From: an uncultured Oscillospiraceae bacterium | GTDB taxonomy: Bacteria; Bacillota; Clostridia; Oscillospirales; Oscillospiraceae | DNA: 7,423 nt | Direction of reading: 5' to 3' | Assembly: GCA_910587785.1 (NCBI GenBank) | Contig: CAJUOA010000133.1 | Span: 1-7,423 of the forward strand | In this document: positions 1 to 5,162 of the stretch, piece by piece | Layout: each line of letters begins with the position of its first letter | Position numbering within the stretch: position 1 is the first letter of the stretch | Made by a program: the position numbers and the translations under genes | The notes under the pieces: model-generated | The model's database searches: none | What the model was told of the DNA's origin: nothing | Seen by the model: only the letters and a program-made list of their open reading frames with translations

Positions 1-88
1 CGCCGCTGATGCCGCAGAGGCCCCCCAGCTGGGCCTGGGTCAGGCCCTTCTTTTTGCGCAGGGCACGGATGTTCTGCCCGATGGTCAT
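1..88 (-). CDS. XRE-family HTH transcriptional regulator, N-terminal fragment
   Basis: Only the first 29 codons lie in the window; the gene runs off the left edge. The visible protein starts MTIGQNIRALRKKKGLTQ and continues AQLGGLCGISG, which is the classic beginning of a Cro/C1 (XRE) helix-turn-helix domain: an initial helix with the R..RKKKGLTQ pattern, then the second helix, with the recognition helix just starting at the cut. The ATG at 88-86 is preceded by AGGAGG (96-101 on the complementary strand) at 7-nt spacing, so the start is secure. It is separated from fliB by 118 nt that hold a promoter-like sequence and a dyad, so it is probably its own transcription unit. The family binds DNA and often represses its own gene; the target and ligand cannot be told from this fragment. 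Confidence 0.85.
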   Translation of the reverse strand, partial: MTIGQNIRALRKKKGLTQAQLGGLCGISG

Positions 89-106
89 AGTGATCCCTCC
101 TCACCT

Positions 107-115
107 TCTATAGCA
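107..115 (-). promoter_or_regulatory. Putative extended -10 promoter element for the XRE gene
   Basis: Read on the minus strand this is TGCTATAGA, a good match to an extended -10 (TGnTATAAT). It lies about 20 nt upstream of the start codon. No good -35 exists at 17 nt; TTGGCG is present at a 20-nt spacing (133-138). Extended -10 promoters can work without a good -35. The call is from pattern alone. Confidence 0.4.
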
Positions 116-120
116 GGATT

Positions 121-143
121 CAGCGTTGTTAGCGCCAACACTG
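121..143. promoter_or_regulatory. Operator-like inverted repeat upstream of the XRE gene
   Basis: The half-sites CAGCGTTG and CAACACTG form a dyad of pattern CAGnGTTG-N7-CAACnCTG, with 7 of 8 positions symmetric in each arm. It overlaps the spacer and -35 area of the putative XRE promoter at 107-115. That place, symmetry and 23-bp size suit an autoregulatory site for a dimeric HTH repressor. It could also fold as a weak hairpin in the fliB 3' region, but no T-run follows it. Confidence 0.4.
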
Positions 144-206
144 TCGGGGCGGATACTGTCCTCCCCTACAAGAGGTACGAATTTTTACATTTGCCCCAAA
201 TACGTT

Positions 207-1421
207 TTATCCTCCCAGCAGGATGGCCATATGGGCAAGGGTGGCGCTGTCGTTCTGGAACAGCTCGTCCCGGAGGGCGGACCGCTGTGCGCCGTTGTGG
301 AGCAAACTCCGGCTGACGTGGACGAGAGAACGGAAGAGCTCCTCCCTGTTCCCCGCCGAACCCTCCCGGCAGCTCATGACCGCCATAAAACGGTAGAAAG
401 AGTACAGGTTACAGAAATTGACACAGCTTTTCCACAGCGCCTCCCCGGAGGTCACGTCAGGCAGATGAAGATGGAAAAAGAGGGCGGTCATCAGATTCTC
501 CATGAAATACTCCCGCTCCTTGAAACACTCCTCAAACCGCTCCCGGGCGGCGCGGTAGGGGGCCAGGGAGAGCTTTACACGGGCCAGACCATGCGTTTGG
601 ATGCCCAGCGCGAAGAGCAGTTCGCCACTGAGCCGGTTAAAATCATCGGATAGACTGCGCAGACGCAGAAGCGTATGGAGGTTGTTGCTCAGAAAGAGGG
701 CTGCGGCACTGTCGGTCTCCTCTGTGTCCAGACCGGCTGCGGTCTCCGGCAGGGACCGGCTGCGCTCCAGCCAGGCGGGCAGGTCCCGCTCCCCCTCCGC
801 CAGCTCCTTCAAGGCCATTGCCACGAGCAGGATCCGCCGGGGCAGCGGGGCCCGGCGGTCCTGGAGCAGATCAATGCACAGCGACCGGATGGGCTGGAAA
901 AACGGGAGAAGCGAGTCCTCCTCCACAGTCATGGACCGCCTCTGCTCCTTGGTGAGGGGATCGGAAAGAAACTCCAAGCCCTCGGGCAGGTCCCATAACA
1001 GCGCCAGCACCCCTTCACAGGCCGGTGTCAGGCTCCGCTCCAGGTAACCGGAGGGCTGGTAAGCCCACGTCCGGGGAAAGTTCCGGCAGACCTCTGGCAG
1101 GGCGTCCGGCCCGCGCTCGGTCTGGAGGGCGCAGAGGCAGTCCTCCCGCAGCAGGGCGCAGGTGCCGCCCTCCATGGTGAATTCTCCGTAACGGTTCTCC
1201 GCCGCGTTGGGGTCACGGACACGGCGCAGGCCGGTGAGCCGCTCCATGAGCTCCGGCGAGCCGCTCTGCCGCCGGAGGGCGAGGTAATCCTTTTTGTTGA
1301 AGGTGATGCTCCAGCCCTTGCAGCAGCTCAGGCGGCACCCCTCTGCCAGGCAGTGGAATTTGTCATAGTACACGGGACGCAGGCCCTCTTGGATGAGGAT
1401 GGGAAAACCGGATGCAGACAT
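207..1421 (-). CDS. fliB: Flagellin lysine-N-methylase FliB
   Basis: FliB transfers methyl groups to surface lysines of flagellin; in Salmonella the enzyme depends on an iron-sulfur cluster. The 404-residue length is normal for the family. The N-terminal signature is intact: YYDKFHCLAEGC then RLSCCKGW (Cys24, Cys29, Cys33, Cys34, Gly36, Trp37), followed by the second family block with Cys88, Cys95, Cys97, Cys112 and NFPRTW (114-119), and SLTPAC ending at Cys135. The C-terminal half is helical and less conserved. The ATG at 1421 lies 16 nt after the TAA of the upstream secreted-protein gene; the ribosome binding site (AAGGCGG) directly follows that stop codon, which suggests translational coupling. 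It is the last gene of the cluster. No clear intrinsic terminator follows it. The natural substrate in this locus is the flagellin four genes upstream, although the secreted proteins between them cannot be excluded. Confidence 0.9.
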   Translation of the reverse strand: MSASGFPILIQEGLRPVYYDKFHCLAEGCRLSCCKGWSITFNKKDYLALRRQSGSPELMERLTGLRRVRDPNAAENRYGEFTMEGGTCALLREDCLCALQTERGPDALPEVCRNFPRTWAYQPSGYLERSLTPACEGVLALLWDLPEGLEFLSDPLTKEQRRSMTVEEDSLLPFFQPIRSLCIDLLQDRRAPLPRRILLVAMALKELAEGERDLPAWLERSRSLPETAAGLDTEETDSAAALFLSNNLHTLLRLRSLSDDFNRLSGELLFALGIQTHGLARVKLSLAPYRAARERFEECFKEREYFMENLMTALFFHLHLPDVTSGEALWKSCVNFCNLYSFYRFMAVMSCREGSAGNREELFRSLVHVSRSLLHNGAQRSALRDELFQNDSATLAHMAILLGG

Positions 1422-1437
1422 AGGGAGTCCGCCTTTC

Positions 1438-2709
1438 TTATGGAGTGTTCGGAACGGGGGCCGCGCTCTCGTCCGGGACGGTCTCCGGGATCGTTTCGGG
1501 CGGCACAGCCGTTTCGGGCGTTACGACCGGATCAGGGGTGATATTCGTGTCGGGGGTCACGATGGGGTCAGGCTCTGCAACCGGACTGGAGGGGATGATC
1601 CAGTCGGGCATCACGTTCGGGCCGGCGGGCAGGGCGAGGGTGGAATCGACGTCTGTACCGCCTGGAGCGTCAAAGACCGGCGTCTCCGGGACAACCGGGG
1701 TGAAGGTGAACGCCAGGTTCACATGGAAGCCGTCCCCGGCCTCCCAGGGCTGGGCAGGGTAGGCCGATACAGAGCCGAACAGACGCGCCGCGCCATAGCT
1801 GTAGGGCAGGCCCGCCGCCTCCAGACGCATGAGGTGATCCTTGAAGGGGCCGAAGGGGGTGACCATGAGCTGATTGGATGCGTCCAGGAAAGCGCCCGTC
1901 CAGGGGACCGTCATTCCCAGCGCCTCCGTGGCCTGGAACTCGGCGTACAGAAACAGCTCCTTTTCCGGCGCGTCCTCCGCCGGAGGCTGGGCGGCAAACA
2001 CCACGCCTCCCAAAGGGGTCCCGACCGCGCTGACGCTGACATCCACAGCCACGCTGCTGCGGTTCTCCAGCAGCATGGTGCTCCCGGCGATCTGCTCTGT
2101 GGTCTCCTGACCGTCTATCATGACCGGCAGGCCGTAGGGGTTGATAACGACGGTTCCGGTATTTGGAACGACAACATCGATGACCGGCGGCTCTGTTTGG
2201 AAGGTCTGGTCCGGGACCTGCACCACCGGCGGGACCTGCTCCGGAGTCTGTACCGGTACCTGTTCCGGCGGAAGAAGCCATGCCGGAGGAAGTGTCGGGT
2301 CCTCCGGGACCGGGGTCCCTGGAGCTTCCGGTGTCACCGGGTCCTCGGGGGCGGGAGGCGTTTCAGGTGTATCTGGATTTTCTGGGGTTTCGGGGGCTTC
2401 CGGCGCGGAGGGCGTTTCTGGAGTCTCCGGCGTTTCAGGGACCCCCGGCGTTTCCGGCTGGTCTGCACCGTCCGGATTCTCTGAGACATCGGGCGTCTCG
2501 GAGGGTTCTGCGTCCTGCTCTTCATCTACCGGAGGTACAAGCCACGTTGGAGGCTCCGGGTCCGCCTCGTCCGGTACTTCCGGGGTCTGGACCGGGGGCT
2601 GCTCCTCTGGTGCAGGGGCAGTCTCTCCCCCGGCGGCAAAGGCAGGCACGGTCAGGCTGAACGCCAGCGCCAGCGCCAGGATGGCACGATTTATTTTACT
2701 CATTTTCAT
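1438..2709 (-). CDS. Secreted protein: INPYGLPV-type domain flanked by Pro/Glu/Thr-rich linkers
   Basis: I do not recognise a named family. Starting at the ATG at 2709 (GGAG 8 nt upstream) gives 423 residues beginning MKMSKINRAILALALAFSLT and a signal peptide ending PAFA (about residue 25). A frame extension to 2757 would put 16 charged residues before the signal peptide and is rejected. Residues 28-175 are a disordered linker rich in Pro, Glu, Thr and Asp, with PET/PETP repeats. Residues 176-339 are a beta-rich domain shared with the two upstream genes (VPNTGTVVINPYGLPV at 181-196; VPW at 268-270; PW at 321-322; AFTFTP at 333-338). Residues 340-423 are a second Pro-rich tail. The short motif P-x-W-hydrophobic-hydrophobic-P occurs near residues 55, 144 and 370. 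There are no cysteines, no C-terminal membrane helix and no usable sortase signal, so release or non-covalent wall association is likely. The mature chain has only two lysines, making it a poor FliB substrate. It precedes fliB by 16 nt. Confidence 0.85.
   Translation of the reverse strand: MKMSKINRAILALALAFSLTVPAFAAGGETAPAPEEQPPVQTPEVPDEADPEPPTWLVPPVDEEQDAEPSETPDVSENPDGADQPETPGVPETPETPETPSAPEAPETPENPDTPETPPAPEDPVTPEAPGTPVPEDPTLPPAWLLPPEQVPVQTPEQVPPVVQVPDQTFQTEPPVIDVVVPNTGTVVINPYGLPVMIDGQETTEQIAGSTMLLENRSSVAVDVSVSAVGTPLGGVVFAAQPPAEDAPEKELFLYAEFQATEALGMTVPWTGAFLDASNQLMVTPFGPFKDHLMRLEAAGLPYSYGAARLFGSVSAYPAQPWEAGDGFHVNLAFTFTPVVPETPVFDAPGGTDVDSTLALPAGPNVMPDWIIPSSPVAEPDPIVTPDTNITPDPVVTPETAVPPETIPETVPDESAAPVPNTP
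2185..2628 (-). repeat. Region coding for degenerate Pro-Glu-Thr repeats
   Basis: This stretch encodes the N-terminal linker of the 423-residue secreted protein. The densest part (about 2314-2499) encodes tandem variants of PETP/PDTP/PEAP. The DNA is correspondingly repetitive (variants of ggcgtttcnggngt on the plus strand), so copy-number changes by slippage are plausible. Such linkers in surface proteins usually act as stiff, wall-spanning spacers. Confidence 0.75.
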
Positions 2710-2724
2710 GTTGTTTTCTCCGTT

Positions 2725-2760
2725 AAAAAGAGCGCCGCGGGGCCGTGACGGCCCCACGGC
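2725..2760 (-). terminator. Intrinsic terminator-like hairpin between two secreted-protein genes
   Basis: On the minus strand the stem is GCCG-T-GGGGCCG, loop TCA, CGGCCCC-G-CGGC: 11 base pairs (7 inner, 4 outer) around one interrupted position. It is followed by GCTCTTTTT. This is a good Rho-independent terminator shape directly after the stop codon of the 220-residue gene. It ends only about 16 nt before the next start codon, leaving no space for a promoter, so readthrough must feed the downstream gene. A partial terminator or a stabilising intercistronic hairpin is more likely than a full stop. Confidence 0.7.
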
Positions 2761-2766
2761 AGTGAG

Positions 2767-3429
2767 TTACCACTCATCGTAAGAAAGCGGCGTAAATGTG
2801 AACGCTACCGTCACATTGATACCGTCGTTTGTGTTCCACGGGGTCGCGGGGTCTTTGGCCGCGTCACCGGCCAGCCGGAAGGCCGCATAGCCGTTCTTTG
2901 CGATCTCATAGTCCTTTGTCATGGGAGGGAGCGTCACAACGTTTTGCTTCGCTGCGGCTACCCCGTCCTTTACCACAAGATGCTTGCTGGCATCGTAGGC
3001 GGGCTCCCAGGGGACGCGCTCATTTTCCACCTGACTTTCGGTGGCCTGCATGATCTCAAAGTAAATAAACGCATTCTTCGCCGTGCCCGTTCCGCCGGTA
3101 GAGCTGGACACCAGCTGCATGTCGCTCTTCTGCGCAACAGCGCCGGTGACGGTGATATCCACCTTCAGCGCCGCATCGCTGGCATTGGCGATAAAGGACG
3201 GCTGACAGATGATCTGGTCCCGGACCTCCTCGCCGTTCACCTGGACCGGCATCTGGAGGGGATTGATCATCACATCCACACTGGAGGGCACGATCACGTT
3301 GATAACGGGAAGCCGCGTCACGGCCTCGACTATTGTTGCGCGCTGGTTGCTGAGAAGCGCCGCAGCGGGCTGCGTGAAAAGGGGCAGGACCAGCGCCAGC
3401 AGAACACAAAACAGAATATTTCGCTTCAT
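2767..3429 (-). CDS. Small secreted protein consisting of the bare INPYGLPV-type domain
   Basis: This 220-residue protein is of no family I can name. Residues 1-24 are a signal peptide (MKRNILFCVLLALVLPLF, ending PAAA). Residues 38-215 match the beta-rich domain of its two neighbours: INVIVPSSVDVMINPLQMPV (43-62, a divergent form of the INPYGLPV signature), an alternating-hydrophobic core, VPWEPAYDAS (139-148), then Y-x3-RL-x-G (181-188), PW-x3-DG (197-203) and AFTFTP (209-214). It ends at once after this domain (LSYDEW), so it defines the minimal domain. One cysteine (Cys75) would remain in the mature protein. The ATG at 3429 has AGAGGA about 7 nt upstream. A 13-bp GC hairpin precedes it and a terminator-like hairpin follows it. 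The layout suggests a structural or adhesive subunit rather than an enzyme; this is inference. Confidence 0.85.
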   Translation of the reverse strand: MKRNILFCVLLALVLPLFTQPAAALLSNQRATIVEAVTRLPVINVIVPSSVDVMINPLQMPVQVNGEEVRDQIICQPSFIANASDAALKVDITVTGAVAQKSDMQLVSSSTGGTGTAKNAFIYFEIMQATESQVENERVPWEPAYDASKHLVVKDGVAAAKQNVVTLPPMTKDYEIAKNGYAAFRLAGDAAKDPATPWNTNDGINVTVAFTFTPLSYDEW

Positions 3430-3449
3430 GGGCTGTTCCTCTTACAAGG

Positions 3450-3479
3450 GGGCCGCGCGGGCGGCTGCCCGCGCGGCCC
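3450..3479. other. 13-bp GC-only hairpin between two secreted-protein genes
   Basis: GGGCCGCGCGGGC is followed by a 4-nt loop and its exact complement, giving a perfect 13-bp stem (3450-3462 with 3467-3479). In the minus-strand transcript it lies after the stop of the 342-residue gene and 20 nt before the start codon of the 220-residue gene, ending just upstream of that gene's Shine-Dalgarno. No T-run follows on the minus strand, so it is not a standard terminator. It could protect mRNA ends, pause polymerase or belong to a dispersed palindromic repeat. Confidence 0.75.
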
Positions 3480-3515
3480 AAAAATCGTTTGCGTGATGCT
3501 GTCAGTCAGTTGGGA

Positions 3516-4544
3516 TTAGGCGCAGGTGACAGCGCAGGTGGCAGTCCGGGTGGTTCCATCACTTAGGGTGGCGGTCACGGTGATGGTGGCGCTACCCGTC
3601 CCAGTATTAGCAACCAGTGCGGTATCGGTAGTGTTGGAGGTGTTGGTGTTCGCAACGGTTGCGTCACTGGTTGCCCAAGCCCAGCTGGTAACAGTCAGCT
3701 CGGTGTCATTGGCGGCAAAAGTAGCTTTAAGGTTAGCATTAGCAGAGGCGGCAAGGCTAAGCGAAGACTGGTCCAATGTCACAGCCGCATCAACATCGGC
3801 GTGGGGGGTGAACTTAAACACGATAGCGGCGGAGAAGCCATCGGTCTCCTTCCAAGGATCGGCATTGCTGCTACCATCCACGGGCTCCTGAGCCAGGTCG
3901 CCGGTCAGGCGGAACAGGGCGATACTCTTCCTGCCGTAGGTAAAACCCTCGCTCTTGGGAGTCACCGCGCCAAGAACTGCCATGTTATCTTTTTTCGCGG
4001 GATTAATCGTGGAGGCAGTAGCACCCTGGGCAAAGGCGGGAGCGGCCAGAGTATCGGCGTTAGCCCAACTGTCCTCGTCGGCGAACGCATCAATGATCAG
4101 ATTATCCAGGTTCTCGCTGTCGCTGGAAACGGCCAGGGTCGTGTCGTCCAGACCAGCCACTTCCAGGTTGACGGCAATCGTTTTCTCTACAGTCTTAGCA
4201 GCAGCGATCGAAATATCGCCCGTGGGGGTAACAAGGAAAGAGCTGACGCCCATATCCAGGCTCACGGTGCCCTGGTTCTTGACGCTCAGGGGCTTGGTGG
4301 TGATCTGCTGGCCAACCAGATCAACGGTCGTGTCATTGGACTTGGTGATCGTAACGGGCAGGCCGTAGGGGTTGATCTGGGCGGTGCCGGTGGTGGGGAC
4401 AGAGACGGCGATGGGGATGTCCGTATAGGCGCCGGTGATGGTGGTGCTGGTGTTGTTGGCCGCAAACGCGGGAGCGGCCAGAGACAGGGCCAGAGCGCCG
4501 GCCATGACGGTGGAGCCGAAACGCTTCTTATTCATGAACTTCAT
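3516..4544 (-). CDS. Secreted protein: INPYGLPV-type domain plus C-terminal Ig-like (Big2-type) domain
   Basis: This is a 342-residue exported protein. Residues 1-29 are a signal peptide (KKRFGSTVMAGALALSL, ending PAFAA). Residues 40-247 are the shared domain, with VPTTGTAQINPYGLPV at 49-64, YGRKSIALFRLTGD at 203-216, PW-x3-DGF at 230-237 and a final FKFTP. This version is longer than in the paralogues because of an Ala/Asp-rich insertion around 130-195. Residues 254-341 resemble a bacterial Ig-like domain of the Big2 type: VTLDQSSLSL, a W-x-W-x-TSD strand pair at 288-293, then repeated alternating strands. The chain ends unusually with two cysteines (337 and 341) that could form a disulfide. 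The start at 4544 has AAGGAG 8 nt upstream; an internal ATG three codons later is possible. No wall anchor or membrane helix follows the Ig-like domain. Function unknown; an adhesive or structural surface role is inferred. Confidence 0.87.
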   Translation of the reverse strand: MKFMNKKRFGSTVMAGALALSLAAPAFAANNTSTTITGAYTDIPIAVSVPTTGTAQINPYGLPVTITKSNDTTVDLVGQQITTKPLSVKNQGTVSLDMGVSSFLVTPTGDISIAAAKTVEKTIAVNLEVAGLDDTTLAVSSDSENLDNLIIDAFADEDSWANADTLAAPAFAQGATASTINPAKKDNMAVLGAVTPKSEGFTYGRKSIALFRLTGDLAQEPVDGSSNADPWKETDGFSAAIVFKFTPHADVDAAVTLDQSSLSLAASANANLKATFAANDTELTVTSWAWATSDATVANTNTSNTTDTALVANTGTGSATITVTATLSDGTTRTATCAVTCA

Positions 4545-4602
4545 GATGATTTCTCCTTACAAATTGTTTTTGTTGCTGCGCCCCAGGTTCAAGGCGGCGG
4601 CT

Positions 4603-5145
4603 CTACTGCGATACGTGAAACTCCATGGTGTGCGCAACCTGGTTTTTGATGACCTGTGCGCCGTTCTCATCGGTGTCCACCTGGGTCACTACCACGTTGA
4701 CAGTATGGTCCCCCGCTTCCAGGGCGCGGTCCAGGGTGATGCTTTCAAACCCGCTGCCGGGCGGCACCAGACCGGACAGGAAAATCTGGTCGGTCAGTGC
4801 CGCGTCGGCATAGATGGTCAGGAACATATCATACTTGTTGGCGGCCGAATTAACAATATAACAGCTAAAATCCGTTCCATCCTCGCTGTACGCATGATTT
4901 TTGTACAGCAGAGACACGTTCCCGTCTTTAGCGTTTGCCATTGCCTCGTCCATGGCCGCTTGCAGCGCGTTCTGGTCCAGCATGACTGTGGCATTGGCGG
5001 CGTATCCCACCTTGGGGGTATCGCCGTCTTCAATGCCGATGGTGTTCTGCCGGAGCAGCAGGAACCCCACCAGTCCCACAATGACCAGTACCAGAACAGC
5101 GATTACGGCCACCAGCCGCTTGTCAAGCTGCTTTTTGTTTTCCAC
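4603..5145 (-). CDS. Membrane-anchored extracytoplasmic protein, GTG start
   Basis: This 180-residue protein has a short basic cytoplasmic start (MENKKQLDKR), one strong membrane helix at 11-31 without a signal-peptidase site, and an extracytoplasmic domain. That domain contains ALQAAMDEAMANAKDG (60-75), then a probable beta-sandwich with YIVNSAANKYDMFLTIY (96-112), LSGLVPPGSGFESITLDRAL (123-142) and a last strand MEFHV. I recall similar small anchored proteins in clostridia beside secreted surface proteins, but can give no established function. The GTG at 5145 lies 17 nt after the flagellin stop and has no Shine-Dalgarno in the gap, so it probably depends on ribosomes finishing flagellin. 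That would give far fewer copies than flagellin, as expected for an anchor, assembly or chaperone factor. A later start would cut into the membrane helix and is unlikely. Confidence 0.8.
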   Translation of the reverse strand: MENKKQLDKRLVAVIAVLVLVIVGLVGFLLLRQNTIGIEDGDTPKVGYAANATVMLDQNALQAAMDEAMANAKDGNVSLLYKNHAYSEDGTDFSCYIVNSAANKYDMFLTIYADAALTDQIFLSGLVPPGSGFESITLDRALEAGDHTVNVVVTQVDTDENGAQVIKNQVAHTMEFHVSQ

Positions 5146-5162
5146 TGTAGGCAGTCAGGCAA

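Noticed and set aside
89..206. A terminator for fliB in the fliB-XRE gap
   Set aside because: Only a weak ATTTG-GGG-CAAAT stem without a T-run was found.
2122..2169. PNTG in the Pro-rich protein as a sortase (LPxTG-like) signal
   Set aside because: It lies in the middle of the protein, aligns with PTTG in a paralogue as part of the domain, and no membrane helix or basic tail follows.
2710..2757. Longer start for the Pro-rich protein at 2757
   Set aside because: It would place 16 residues translated from the terminator hairpin before a normal signal peptide, and it has a poor ribosome binding site compared with the ATG at 2709.
1393..2782. Plus-strand open frames giving Gly-Ser-Val (GVSGVSG) and Arg/Gly-rich products
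   Set aside because: They are shadows of the Pro/Glu/Thr-repeat gene on the minus strand; the collagen-like look comes from reading the repeat backwards.
1438..4544. Assignment of the secreted proteins to the WxL surface-protein family
   Set aside because: The exported beta-rich layout is similar, but the paired C-terminal WxL motifs are absent and the P-x-W-L motifs lie in linkers, in one protein only.
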